This document shows positions 35,581-45,894 of a DNA stretch of 64,000 nt, piece after piece. The stretch lies in assembly GCF_016801985.1 (NCBI RefSeq), contig NZ_JAEVLS010000009.1, positions 145,247 to 209,246 of the forward strand, read 5' to 3'. Below the pieces are notes generated by a model, which was not told where the DNA came from, ran no database searches, and was given only the letters and a program-made list of their open reading frames with translations. This DNA is from Steroidobacter gossypii (GTDB taxonomy: Bacteria > Pseudomonadota > Gammaproteobacteria > Steroidobacterales > Steroidobacteraceae). Within the stretch, counting starts at the first letter, position 1, and each line of letters starts with the position of its first letter. Position numbers and translations under genes: made by a program.

Positions 35581-35681
35581 CAGTGGTTGGTTATCAGTAG
35601 TTAGCAGTTAGTGAAGAACGAGCGTTCACGCGATAATCTCGCGCGACCATGGTGCTTCCTTCACTGATCCCTAGCCACTGA
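35581..35681. repeat. Tract D: paired heptamer tracts forming an inverted repeat before mutL
   Basis: The left arm (35581-35615) reads CAGTGGT, TGGTTAT, CAGTAGT, TAGCAGT, TAGTGAA. The right arm (35661-35681) read in reverse complement gives TCAGTGG, CTAGGGA, TCAGTGA. Over 20 bases the arms match at 14 positions. About 45 bases lie between them, including GATAAT, which could be part of a mutL promoter. Confidence 0.65.
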
Positions 35682-35688
35682 CCTCCTG

Positions 35689-37524
35689 ATGCCGATTCGC
35701 GTACTTCCCGAGCAACTCATCCACCAGATCGCCGCGGGCGAGGTGATCGAACGGCCGGCCTCGGTGCTCAAGGAGCTGATCGAGAACAGCCTGGATGCGG
35801 GCGCCGACCGCGTCGATATCGAGATCGAAGAGGGCGGCGCGAAGCTGTGCCGTGTTCGCGATGACGGTTGCGGCATCGAGCGCGAAGAGCTCGCGCTCGC
35901 GCTGTCGCGGCACGCGACGAGCAAGATCGCGAGCATCGACGACCTGGAGCGCGTCGGCACGCTGGGGTTTCGTGGCGAAGCGCTGCCGAGCATCGCCTCG
36001 GTCTCGCGAACCAAGATCACCTCGCGCAGCGCCAACCACTCCGTCGGGTACAGCATCAGTTCCGACAACGGAATATTGAGCGAGCTCGAGCCGGCGCCGC
36101 ATGCCATCGGCACGACGGTGGAAGTGCGCGATCTGTTTTTCAACGTGCCGGCGCGTCGCAAATTTCTCAAAGCCGAGCGTACCGAGACACAGCACATCGC
36201 ACGCATGGTCGAGCGCCTGGCGCTCTCCAAATTCGAAACGGCGTTCTCGTTGAGCGCCGCGCGTCGTTCGCTGGGCGATTTCCCGGCGGCGAAAACGCAG
36301 ATCGAGCGCGAGCGCCGCGTGGCTCGGATCGTCGGCGATGAGTTTATGGCGAATGCGCTGTATGTCGTACACGAATCGTCGGGCTGTCGTCTCACCGGCT
36401 GGTTGTGTCAGCCCACCTACGCGCGCGCTCAGCCCGATCTGCAACATTTCTATTTGAACGGCCGCATGCTGCGCGACCGTCTGATCACCAGCGCCATCCG
36501 GCTCGGCTATCGCGACGTCATGTTTCATGGCCGGCATCCGGCGTTCGTGCTGTTCATGGAAATCGATCCTCGACAGGTCGATGTGAACGCGCATCCTGCG
36601 AAGCTGGAAGTGCGCTTTCGCGATGGACGTCATGTGCACAACTTCCTGTTCAAGACCGTGGAGCGAGTCCTGCAGGAAACATTCGCGGGTGCGGCGAGCG
36701 CCGCGGCTCCGCCGACGGACGCCAATTCACTGATACCTGCCACCGACCCGGTATCGATGTGGCCGATGCGCGGTCCGAATCAGGCATCGCTCGGGTTGCG
36801 CCTGTCCGAGCCGCCACCGCCGGCCTACTTCCGCCAGCCGATGTCCTCATACACGCCGCCCTTGCCATACCGGTCAGCCGATGAAGTTCAATCCTCCGGC
36901 AGCGAACTTCAGCCGGCCGTGCCGGAATCGCAGCCCGAAACGCCGCCGCTGGGCTTCGCGCTGGCGCAGTTGCACGGCATCTATATCCTTTCGCAGGCGC
37001 CCGATGGCCTGATCCTGGTGGACATGCATGCCGCGCACGAGCGTACGACATACGAGCGAATGAAAGCGGCGCTCGCCAATGGCGGCGTGGCGAGCCAACC
37101 CTTGCTCGTGCCGATCTCCGTTTCAGTCGCGGCCGCCGAGGCCGATGTGCTCGAAGAGCATGCGCCCTCGTTACACCGGCTCGGACTCGATGTCTCACGT
37201 TCGGGACCGACGAGCGTGCAGATTCGTGCGGTGCCTGCGTTCCTGGCGCAAAAAGATCTGGACGAGTTGTTACGCCGGATCAGTGCCGACCTGTCGGCGG
37301 ACGGCGCCACTCGCGGCATCGAAGAAGCGCTCAACGAGGTGTTGGGCACAATGGCCTGTCACGGCGCGGTCCGAGCGCATCGCAATCTTGCCGTGCCTGA
37401 AATGAATGCATTGCTGCGTGAGATGGAGCGCACCGTGCGCAGCGATCAATGCAATCACGGTCGCCCCACCTGGACGTATGTGAGCTTGAGCGATCTGGAT
37501 CGCATGTTTCTTCGCGGCCGATGA
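35689..37524 (+). CDS. mutL: DNA mismatch repair protein MutL
   Basis: Mismatch-repair ATPase linking MutS to downstream nicking. The GHKL ATPase motifs are intact: IAAGEVIERPASVLKELIENSLDAG, here in two parts, then the DDGCGI and GFRGEALPSIASV loops. The C-terminal domain carries VDMHAAHERTTYE, which fits DxHA-x2-E-x4-E, plus ACHGAVRAHR and CNHGRPT. These are the metal-binding motifs of the endonuclease-type MutL proteins. Residues 330-410 are a Pro-rich linker. Length is 611 residues. The stop overlaps miaA. Confidence 0.96.
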   Translation: MPIRVLPEQLIHQIAAGEVIERPASVLKELIENSLDAGADRVDIEIEEGGAKLCRVRDDGCGIEREELALALSRHATSKIASIDDLERVGTLGFRGEALPSIASVSRTKITSRSANHSVGYSISSDNGILSELEPAPHAIGTTVEVRDLFFNVPARRKFLKAERTETQHIARMVERLALSKFETAFSLSAARRSLGDFPAAKTQIERERRVARIVGDEFMANALYVVHESSGCRLTGWLCQPTYARAQPDLQHFYLNGRMLRDRLITSAIRLGYRDVMFHGRHPAFVLFMEIDPRQVDVNAHPAKLEVRFRDGRHVHNFLFKTVERVLQETFAGAASAAAPPTDANSLIPATDPVSMWPMRGPNQASLGLRLSEPPPPAYFRQPMSSYTPPLPYRSADEVQSSGSELQPAVPESQPETPPLGFALAQLHGIYILSQAPDGLILVDMHAAHERTTYERMKAALANGGVASQPLLVPISVSVAAAEADVLEEHAPSLHRLGLDVSRSGPTSVQIRAVPAFLAQKDLDELLRRISADLSADGATRGIEEALNEVLGTMACHGAVRAHRNLAVPEMNALLREMERTVRSDQCNHGRPTWTYVSLSDLDRMFLRGR

Positions 37525-38468
37525 GCGACACCGACCACCGCTTCGCGACGGCGCCCGTGCCATTGATCATGGGTCCCACCGGTGCGGGCAAAACCGATCT
37601 GGCGCTGCGCCTTGCCGCGCGCTATCCCATCGAGATCGTCAGCGTCGATTCGGCGCTGGTATATCGAGGCATGGACATCGGCACCGGCAAGCCCACGCGC
37701 GAACAGCTCGAACGCTTTCCCCATCACCTGGTGGACATCCTCGATCCGTCGCAAGCGTACTCGGCGGGACAATTCGTCCGCGACGCCTTGCAGGCCATCG
37801 CCGCCATCCGTGCTCGTGGCCATTTGCCGCTGTTGGTCGGCGGCACGATGTTGTACTTCCGTGCGTTGCGGCGTGGCATCGCGCAGATGCCGTCGGCGGA
37901 TCCACAGGTGCGACAGGAAATTGACGCGGAGGCGGCGCGTGTCGGTTGGCCCGCATTGCATGCGCAGTTGACCTTGCTGGATCCTGTCACTGCACAGCGA
38001 ATCCAACCGAACGACGGACAACGAATACAGCGGGCGCTCGAAGTGCATCGGCTCACCGGTAAAACGCTAAGCGAGCTGCACGCGCAGACCCGACCGGCAG
38101 ATCCCTCGTTGAACTTCGTGGCGTTCGCCTGGGCGCCGAGCGATCGCGACCGCCTGTATGCGGCGATCGAACGGCGTTTCGAACAGATGATGCAGGCGGG
38201 CCTGCTGGATGAAGTACGCAGGTTGCAGCAGCGCGGCGATCTGCATGCCGATCTGCCGGCGATCCGATCTGTCGGCTATCGGCAACTATGGGAACATTTG
38301 TGCGGCAAAGAGTCTTTAGCTACTTCGGTGCAGCGAGCGATTTTCGCTACCCGACAGCTGGCGCGACGACAATTAATCTGGTTACGCGCGGAGAATGACA
38401 TCCGGTGGTACAACGCCCTTGATTCCGCCGCGGCCGACCAAATTGAGCAAGCCATTGCGCAGTGCTAG
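37521..38468 (+). CDS. miaA: tRNA dimethylallyltransferase
   Basis: Adds the isopentenyl group to A37 of tRNAs reading UNN codons. The P-loop is MGPTGAGKTDLALRL, and the substrate motif VSVDSALVYRGMDIGTGKPT and DLPAIRSVGYRQLW follow. The 315-residue length is normal. The ATG overlaps the mutL stop (ATGA). The mutL-miaA-hfq order is conserved in gammaproteobacteria. Confidence 0.96.
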   Translation: MSDTDHRFATAPVPLIMGPTGAGKTDLALRLAARYPIEIVSVDSALVYRGMDIGTGKPTREQLERFPHHLVDILDPSQAYSAGQFVRDALQAIAAIRARGHLPLLVGGTMLYFRALRRGIAQMPSADPQVRQEIDAEAARVGWPALHAQLTLLDPVTAQRIQPNDGQRIQRALEVHRLTGKTLSELHAQTRPADPSLNFVAFAWAPSDRDRLYAAIERRFEQMMQAGLLDEVRRLQQRGDLHADLPAIRSVGYRQLWEHLCGKESLATSVQRAIFATRQLARRQLIWLRAENDIRWYNALDSAAADQIEQAIAQC

Positions 38469-38573
38469 ACAACATTTTGTTCGAGGCAGACAGTGTGCTG
38501 AGCGATTCGCTGTGGGCGGGCACAGTGGGTCACTCATGACACTGGTGCAGCTGCGTATTGAATCAAAGGCAAG

Positions 38574-38601
38574 TTCGACGGGAACATCGCTGTGCTAAAC
38601 T
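38574..38601 (+). promoter_or_regulatory. Candidate hfq promoter
   Basis: TTCGAC (38574-38579) and TAAACT (38596-38601) are spaced by 16 bases, a fair sigma-70 match. It lies in the 246-bp gap between miaA and hfq and predicts a leader of roughly 110 bases. Confidence 0.45.
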
Positions 38602-38717
38602 GCGGCATCGCAGCGGTTACCGGATGGTGCCCGTCGGCTGTCGTGCAGCTGCAGGGAAGCGGCATTCGTCGGCAAAGCTCAACCAAAGAATTCGAAGGCA
38701 TAACAAGGAGATAAATG

Positions 38718-38975
38718 ATGGCCAGAGGGCAATCATTACAGGATCCGTTCCTGAACACATTGCGCAAGGAGCGCGTCCCGGTCTCCATTTACCTGGTGAA
38801 CGGCATCAAACTGCAAGGTCAGATCGACTCGTTCGATCAGTTCGTCGTCTTGCTGAAGAACAGCGTCAGCCAGATGGTCTACAAACACGCGATTTCCACA
38901 GTCGTTCCGGCGCGGGCCATCCGTTTGCCGACGAGCGAAGAAGAAGGCGCGGAGTCGGCTGTCACAACCGAGTGA
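38718..38975 (+). CDS. hfq: RNA chaperone Hfq
   Basis: Hexameric Sm-like protein that pairs small RNAs with mRNAs. The sequence [20 protein letters not shown] begins the Sm1 motif, and the Sm2 motif [11 protein letters not shown] is intact. The rim arginines and proximal-face Gln (Q in GQSLQDP) are present. The short C-terminal tail ([14 protein letters not shown]) is acidic. Two ATGs are adjacent; the second, at 38718, sits 7 bases after AAGGAG and matches the family start MARGQS. Length is 85 residues. Confidence 0.97.
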   Translation: MARGQSLQDPFLNTLRKERVPVSIYLVNGIKLQGQIDSFDQFVVLLKNSVSQMVYKHAISTVVPARAIRLPTSEEEGAESAVTTE

Positions 38976-38999
38976 TGACCATGTCTGCGTGGGAGTTCG

Positions 39000-40283
39000 T
39001 TGTTGTTTGAAAGACCCCGCAGCGGCGAACGTGCGCTCCTGGTCCGGATCGGACTGGGAGGTCCTCCCGGTAACGATGAACTGAGCGAGTTCGAGGCGCT
39101 GGCGCGTTCCGCCGGCGCCGAAGTCCTTGCGCTGATCACCGGCACCCGCAAGGTGCCGGATCCACGCCTGTACATCGGCAGCGGCAAAGCCGACGAGATC
39201 CGCACCAGCGTCAAGCAGCTGGGGGCGGACCTGGTGGTTTTCGACCACGCCTTGTCGCCCAGCCAGGAGCGCAATCTCGAAAGACTGTTCGAGTGTCGCG
39301 TCCTGGACCGGACTGGGTTGATCCTGGACATTTTCGCGCAACGGGCGCGCAGCTTCGAAGGCCAACTGCAGGTCGAGCTGGCGCAGCTCAAACACATCGC
39401 CACGCGATTGGTGCGAGGCTGGACCCACCTTGAGCGTCAGAAGGGCGGTATCGGCCTGCGCGGTCCTGGCGAAACCCAGCTGGAAACCGACCGCCGACTG
39501 CTTGCCGCGCGCATTCGTACTTTGAATTCGCGGCTCGATAAGGTGCTCACGCAGCGCGCGACCACCCGGCGCGAGCGCAAGCGGGCTGAAATCCCGACGG
39601 TCGCCTTGGTGGGTTACACCAATGCGGGCAAGTCCACTCTATTTAATAGGCTGACCGGCGCGGGCGCTTATGCTGCCGATCAGTTGTTCGCAACGCTCGA
39701 TCCCACCGTGCGCCGCCTGGAATTGCCGGATGCGCGCTATGCCTTGCTCGCCGATACAGTCGGTTTCGTCCGCGATCTGCCGCATGAACTGGTGGCGGCG
39801 TTTCGCTCCACGCTGCAGGAAGCGCGGGAGTCCACGCTGTTGCTGCATGTCATCGACGCGGCCGATCCGAATCGCAGCGAGCGCATCGCCCAGGTCAACC
39901 AGGTGTTGAGCGAGGTCGGCGCGGGCGATCTGCCGCAGATCGAGATCTTCAACAAAGCGGACCTGGTGGGTGAGCCGGCGCAAGTGGAACGCGCCGAGGA
40001 TGGCTCGGTACGACGAGTGTGGCTGTCCGCCCAGACGGGCGAGGGCACGGACCTGTTGATCGCGGCCATCGGGGAATTCCTCGGGCCCGAGCTGGTTCAC
40101 CGGCACATCGTGCTCAAGCCGGAAGCGGGTCGGGCCCGGGCCCGGTTCTTTGCGGCCGGCGCGGTGCTGGCCGAGCAAGCATTGCCCAGTGGCGCGGTGG
40201 ACCTCGAAGTGTCCATGCCGCGTCGGGCGTTCGAGCATCTGTGCCGGTCCGAAGGGCTGGCCGAAGCGCTCGCAGACAGCTAA
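39000..40283 (+). CDS. hflX: Ribosome-associated GTPase HflX
   Basis: GTPase that splits stalled ribosomes under stress. The N-terminal HflX domain has GSGKADEIRTSVKQLGADLV. The signature GPGETQLETDRR, G1 GYTNAGKSTLFN, G3 DTVGFVRDLPHELV and G4 FNKADL follow. The best start is TTG at 39000 (MLFERPRSGERALLV), preceded by GGGAG; the nearby ATG at 38981 is out of frame. Length is 427 residues. It follows hfq by 24 bp, as in E. coli. Confidence 0.95.
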   Translation: MLFERPRSGERALLVRIGLGGPPGNDELSEFEALARSAGAEVLALITGTRKVPDPRLYIGSGKADEIRTSVKQLGADLVVFDHALSPSQERNLERLFECRVLDRTGLILDIFAQRARSFEGQLQVELAQLKHIATRLVRGWTHLERQKGGIGLRGPGETQLETDRRLLAARIRTLNSRLDKVLTQRATTRRERKRAEIPTVALVGYTNAGKSTLFNRLTGAGAYAADQLFATLDPTVRRLELPDARYALLADTVGFVRDLPHELVAAFRSTLQEARESTLLLHVIDAADPNRSERIAQVNQVLSEVGAGDLPQIEIFNKADLVGEPAQVERAEDGSVRRVWLSAQTGEGTDLLIAAIGEFLGPELVHRHIVLKPEAGRARARFFAAGAVLAEQALPSGAVDLEVSMPRRAFEHLCRSEGLAEALADS

Positions 40284-40424
40284 AGGGACGGTAAAGCTTG
40301 TGCCGGTGGGGAGCGGTTCCTAAAATCGGCCGTTTGGAGTTCGGCGAGCCTTGCCGGTCCCACGGGCGCGACGAGCGCTGGTATTCCCATTTTCTTGGCC
40401 TCAAGACACATAAAGTCATCCAAC

Positions 40425-41588
40425 ATGGCGTGGAACGAACCCGGCGGTAATTCCGGCGGCAAACGCAACAACCCCTGGGGAAGCGGCAACAAGCCCGAGC
40501 AGGGACCGCCCGATCTCGACGAAGTCCTGCGCAATCTGCAGCGTCGTCTGGCCGGTCTGTTCGGCGGGGGCGGCGGCGGCAATCGCACCGTCGGCGCCGG
40601 CGGCCCGGGCCGTGGTTTCGGCATCGGCACCATTGCGCTGGTGCTGGCGGCGATCTGGTTGTTCAGCGGCCTGTACACGGTGGACGCCGCCGAGCGCGGC
40701 ATCATCCTGCGCTTCGGCAAACACGTCGCCACCACCGAGCCGGGCCTGCGCTGGCATCTGCCCTGGCCGATCGAGACCAAGCAGATCGTCAACATCCAGA
40801 GCATCGAGAGCTTCAGCGAACAGACGCGCATGCTCACGGCCGACGAGAACATGGTCGATATCAACCTGGAAGTGCAGTTCCGCCGCGCCAATCCGCTGGA
40901 CTACGCCTTCAATGTGACTCGTCCCGAGGACACGCTGAAAGAAGTCAGCGAAAGCGCCATCCGCGAGATCATCGGCCGCAGCAAGCTGGACTCGGTGCTC
41001 GAGTCGGGTCGTCAGGAAATCGTGGCCCGGACCAAGGATCTGATCCAGCGCACGCTGGAGGCCTACAAGGTCGGCCTGGAAGTCACCGCCGTCAACCTGC
41101 AGGACGTGAAGGTGCCGAACGAAGTGGCGCCGGCCCAGCAGGATGCGATCAAGGCTCGCGAAGACCGTGATCGTCTGTCGCTCGCCGCGCAGGCGTATTC
41201 GAACGACCTGATTCCGCGCGCTCGAGGCGCCGCAGTTCGTCAAGTGCAGGAGGCGCAGGCTTATCGCGCTCGCAAGATCGCCAACGCCGAGGGTGAAGCG
41301 AATCGCTTCCTCGCGCTGCTCGATGAATACGAGCAGGCGCCGGGCGTCACGCGCGAACGTTTGTATCTCGAAACGATCGAGCGCGTGCTGGCCTCCAGCA
41401 AAAAGGTCGTGCTCGATACCCAGAACGGCAGCGGCAATCTGATCTATCTGCCCATCGACAAGCTGCTCGAACAGAGCCGGCGTGTGCCGCGCGTCGCGAC
41501 CAGCGAGCCGAGCATGACTGTGGAAAGCGCCGACCACCCTGATTCGACGACCGTCACCGGCGATCGCCGCACGCGAGGAACCCGCTAA
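40425..41588 (+). CDS. hflK: HflK, subunit of the FtsH protease modulator complex
   Basis: Membrane protein of the SPFH/band-7 group that with HflC forms a cage around FtsH. The N-terminus (residues 1-65) is Gly/Asn-rich, then one helix (TIALVLAAIWLFSGLYTV) and the SPFH domain (VDAAERGIILRFGKHVATTEPGLRW). A coiled-coil-prone region near residues 235-310 follows. Length is 387 residues. TAATG overlap joins it to hflC. The upstream 141 bp have no evident promoter. Confidence 0.95.
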   Translation: MAWNEPGGNSGGKRNNPWGSGNKPEQGPPDLDEVLRNLQRRLAGLFGGGGGGNRTVGAGGPGRGFGIGTIALVLAAIWLFSGLYTVDAAERGIILRFGKHVATTEPGLRWHLPWPIETKQIVNIQSIESFSEQTRMLTADENMVDINLEVQFRRANPLDYAFNVTRPEDTLKEVSESAIREIIGRSKLDSVLESGRQEIVARTKDLIQRTLEAYKVGLEVTAVNLQDVKVPNEVAPAQQDAIKAREDRDRLSLAAQAYSNDLIPRARGAAVRQVQEAQAYRARKIANAEGEANRFLALLDEYEQAPGVTRERLYLETIERVLASSKKVVLDTQNGSGNLIYLPIDKLLEQSRRVPRVATSEPSMTVESADHPDSTTVTGDRRTRGTR

Positions 41589-42457
41589 TGGCCAGCCGCG
41601 GATTTCTAGTTCTCATCCTGGCGGCGGTCGTGGCCTTCACGCTCGCCATGTCGACCTTCACCGTGCGCGAGACCGAGCTTGCGATCAAGTTCCGGTTCGG
41701 CGAAATCGTGCGCGCCGATTACGCCCCGGGCCTGCATTTCATGGTCCCGATGGTCAACAACATCCGTAAGTTCGAGCGTCGCATCGTCACCAAGAACTAT
41801 CCGTCCGAGCAGTTCCTGACCAGCGAAGGCAAGATCCTGCGCATCGACTTCTACATCAAGTGGCGCATCTCCGATGTCGGCACCTATTACCAGGCGACCG
41901 GCGGTGACATCGAAGTGGCAGCGGGTCGTCTGGGCAGCATCGTGAAGGACGGCATCAAGGGCACGATCGCCCGTCGCACCATTCAACAGGTGGTGGCGGC
42001 CGAGCGCGCCGAGTTCACCGGCGAGATCCTGAAGCTGGCCGAAGACAGCACCAAGGGACTCGGTCTGCAGCTGGTGGACGTGCGCGTGAAAAAGATCGAT
42101 CTGCCCGAGGAAGTGAGCGAATCGGTGTTCAGCCGCATGCGCCAGGACTTCGATCGCCAGGCCAAGCGGCTGCGCGCCGAGGGCGAGGAGAACGCGGAGA
42201 AGCTGCGTTCGGAAGCCGATCGTCAGCGCACCGAAATCCTGGCCGAGGCCTATCGCGAGTCGGAAATCATCCGCGGTGAAGGCGACGCGAAATCGGCCGA
42301 TATCTATGCGCGCGCCTACAGTCGCAATGCCGAGTTCTACTCGTTCCATCGCAGTCTGCAGGCCTATCGGGAAGCCATCGGCACCGACAACGACGTGCTG
42401 GTGATCTCCCCGGACAGCGAGTTCTTCAAGTACCTGAATCGCGCAAACCGGCGCTGA
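41588..42457 (+). CDS. hflC: HflC, subunit of the FtsH protease modulator complex
   Basis: Partner of HflK. One N-terminal helix (GFLVLILAAVVAFTLAMSTF) is followed by an SPFH domain (ETELAIKFRFGEIVRADYAPGLHF). A charged helix then follows (QAKRLRAEGEENAEKLRSEA), which ends with DVLVISPDSEFFKYL, typical of HflC. Length is 289 residues. The ATG shares a base with the hflK stop. Confidence 0.96.
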   Translation: MASRGFLVLILAAVVAFTLAMSTFTVRETELAIKFRFGEIVRADYAPGLHFMVPMVNNIRKFERRIVTKNYPSEQFLTSEGKILRIDFYIKWRISDVGTYYQATGGDIEVAAGRLGSIVKDGIKGTIARRTIQQVVAAERAEFTGEILKLAEDSTKGLGLQLVDVRVKKIDLPEEVSESVFSRMRQDFDRQAKRLRAEGEENAEKLRSEADRQRTEILAEAYRESEIIRGEGDAKSADIYARAYSRNAEFYSFHRSLQAYREAIGTDNDVLVISPDSEFFKYLNRANRR

Positions 42458-42464
42458 CGCCGCC

Positions 42465-43983
<1,519 letters not shown>

Positions 43984-43995
43984 CCAGCGCACCGG

Positions 43996-44016
43996 GCGCC
44001 GACCGTCAGTCGGCGC
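43996..44016 (+). terminator. Hairpin after purA
   Basis: GCGCCGAC and GTCGGCGC form a perfect 8-bp stem with a 5-base loop, 13 bases past the purA stop. The following TCATCCCTTG is only weakly T-rich. Confidence 0.55.
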
Positions 44017-44265
44017 TCATCCCTTGTAAGAAACAAACGCATGCAGGCCACGTTGCCGGCATGCCTTGCACGCCCCGCAGCAGCGCAGCGCGTGCGCTCG
44101 TGAAATGCCCGTGACGACTCTCCTGCGCGCGGAACTCCGGATGCCATGAGGAATTGATTTCGCACGCCAGCGCGCAATTCGCTGCATTCCCCTCGATTGC
44201 CATCGCCCTCTTAAGCAGCGCGCGTGCTGACGCGTACCGGTTTCCGATGCTTAGGAGATGAAGAA

Positions 44266-45705
44266 ATGGCTTACAGCAATTACCGAAGTGACTGGAATCG
44301 CGACAGCCAGGAGCGCGGACGCTCCGGCCCTCGCGATGAGCGCGAGCAGCGGCAGTTCTCACATCGCGATCATGACGAGGAAGAGTTGCGCCGCTCTCGT
44401 GAATCGATGCGGCGTGATTACTACGGCAACGAATTGGGTGGTCGCGGTCGTGGCGGTTACGGTGGCCGCGATCAGGAAGATCTGGGTCCGCGCTACGGTC
44501 GTGAATTCAACCGCGGCTATGGTCAGGGCGACTACGATCAGTATTACGGCGACTATGGCCAGGGTGGCAGCATGGGCGGGCGCTCCAGCCAGAGCGCTTA
44601 CGGTCGCGGCCGCGAACATCTAGGCGGCGAAGCAGGGCGCCACTGGGGCAATGAAGAAGGCGGCTGGGAAGGTCGCGAGAACGAGCAATGGCGCAATCGC
44701 GATGTGCACGGTCAATACGATCGCGACGCCAACTACGGCGGCTTCAGCAGCAGCGGCACGGGTAACTATCAGGGTTACGGCGGCAGCGGCGGCAGCTATC
44801 AAGGCGGTCGAGGTCGTTCCCAGGGCGGTCGCAGCTGGGGCTACCAGGGCAGCCAGGGTTACACCGGCGGCGGCTCTCAATTCGGTGAAGACCAGGGCGG
44901 CAGCTATCAAGGTGGACAGGGTCGCTGGGGCGAGGCAGGCACGCAGTACAGCGCCAGCGAATACGGCGGACATGAGCAGGGGCGCTACGGACAGCGCGGC
45001 GACTACGGGTATGGCGGCTCCGAGCGTTCGCGTCAGGGGCAGGGCTTCGGCCAGGGTCGTAATCCGAGCGACTACCGGCCAGGACAAGGCGGCTATGGTC
45101 AAGGCGGATTCGGCCAGCGCGGCTACAGCCAGGGTGGTCATAGCCAGAGCAGCGCCGGTCGACCCAGCGGCGGCCGCGCGTACGGCGAGTACAGCGGCAC
45201 ACCGAGCGGCTACTTCGGCGAAGATCAGCGTCGCGGCGGCCAGGGCCGCAGCGAATGGGGTTCGCAAGGACAAGAGCAGCAATCCGGCCTGTTCCGTGGC
45301 CGCGGTCCGAAAGGCTACAAACGTTCCGACGATCGCATTCGCGAAGAGGTGTGCGATTGCCTCACCGATGACGATGAGCTCGACGCGAGCAACATCGATG
45401 TGAGTGTGAAGGACGGGGAAGTCACATTGAGTGGCTTTGTCACTTCGCGCGAAGACAAGCGTCGCGCCGAAATGCTCGCCGAACGCCTGTCCGGAGTGAA
45501 GGAGGTTCAGAACAGCATTCGCGTGCAGGATCAGCAGCGCATGCAGACGGGCGCTCAGAGTGGTGGTCAGGGCGGCGCTCAGGCCGGGTCTCAGAGTGGA
45601 AGCCAGAGCGGGGCTCAGGCGGGCACGTCGAGCTCGCAGTCGGGAACGACCACCGGTCGAGGAGACAAAGGCGACAAAGGCAAGGAGTCCAACGTTCAGC
45701 ATTGA
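44266..45705 (+). CDS. Gly/Tyr/Arg/Gln-rich disordered protein with BON domain
   Basis: A 479-residue soluble protein with no signal peptide. Residues 1-340 are low complexity, rich in Gly, Ser, Tyr, Gln and Arg, with many RG, YG and QGG steps (for example GGYGQGGFGQRGYSQGGHSQ). A single BON domain follows at about 355-425 (DDRIREEVCDCLTDDDELDA, then VTLSGFVTSREDKRRAEMLA). A Ser/Gly/Gln/Ala tail and a charged end GDKGDKGKE close it. BON domains bind membranes or partner proteins, often under osmotic stress. The start at 44266 has an AGGAG site. Related BON proteins with such tails exist in proteobacteria; their role is unclear. Confidence 0.85.
   Translation: MAYSNYRSDWNRDSQERGRSGPRDEREQRQFSHRDHDEEELRRSRESMRRDYYGNELGGRGRGGYGGRDQEDLGPRYGREFNRGYGQGDYDQYYGDYGQGGSMGGRSSQSAYGRGREHLGGEAGRHWGNEEGGWEGRENEQWRNRDVHGQYDRDANYGGFSSSGTGNYQGYGGSGGSYQGGRGRSQGGRSWGYQGSQGYTGGGSQFGEDQGGSYQGGQGRWGEAGTQYSASEYGGHEQGRYGQRGDYGYGGSERSRQGQGFGQGRNPSDYRPGQGGYGQGGFGQRGYSQGGHSQSSAGRPSGGRAYGEYSGTPSGYFGEDQRRGGQGRSEWGSQGQEQQSGLFRGRGPKGYKRSDDRIREEVCDCLTDDDELDASNIDVSVKDGEVTLSGFVTSREDKRRAEMLAERLSGVKEVQNSIRVQDQQRMQTGAQSGGQGGAQAGSQSGSQSGAQAGTSSSQSGTTTGRGDKGDKGKESNVQH
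45549..45645 (+). repeat. Low-complexity repeat coding for the Ser/Gly/Gln/Ala tail
   Basis: Imperfect copies of a CAG-AGT-GGT-like codon block (encoding GGQ, GAQ, GSQSG and similar) run in tandem at the 3' end of the BON-protein gene. They keep the reading frame. Confidence 0.6.
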
Positions 45706-45740
45706 CGCTGATCGCAGACGCCGTCTCACCTCGAGGAACA

Positions 45741-45772
45741 GTCTGTCGAAGCGCTGCGGCGCTTCGGCAGAC
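45741..45772 (+). terminator. Strong hairpin between the BON gene and the ABC exporter
   Basis: GTCTGTCGAAGCGC and GCGCTTCGGCAGAC pair over 14 positions with one T-G wobble around the tetraloop TGCG. No T-tract follows. It probably ends or stabilises the BON-protein mRNA. Confidence 0.6.
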
Positions 45773-45894
45773 TTCGCTCACATCTGCCTCGAAACTCAGC
45801 AAAAGTCTTAGCAGCGAAGCGTCGACCGGTTCACGTATTGCGCTCGCTGCGCACCCTAAAGTGCCGCTCAGGCATTCAGGGTTATGTCACCAGC

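Noticed and set aside
44266..45270. CRISPR-like periodic pattern in the Gly-rich gene
   Set aside because: The repetition comes from Gly, Gln and Tyr codons; units are irregular, in frame and without spacers.
44620..45729. Hydrophobic Ala/Leu/Thr-rich frame opposite the BON-protein gene
   Set aside because: It mirrors the Gly/Ser/Tyr/Gln codons of the sense strand. The sense frame has a ribosome site and a BON domain.
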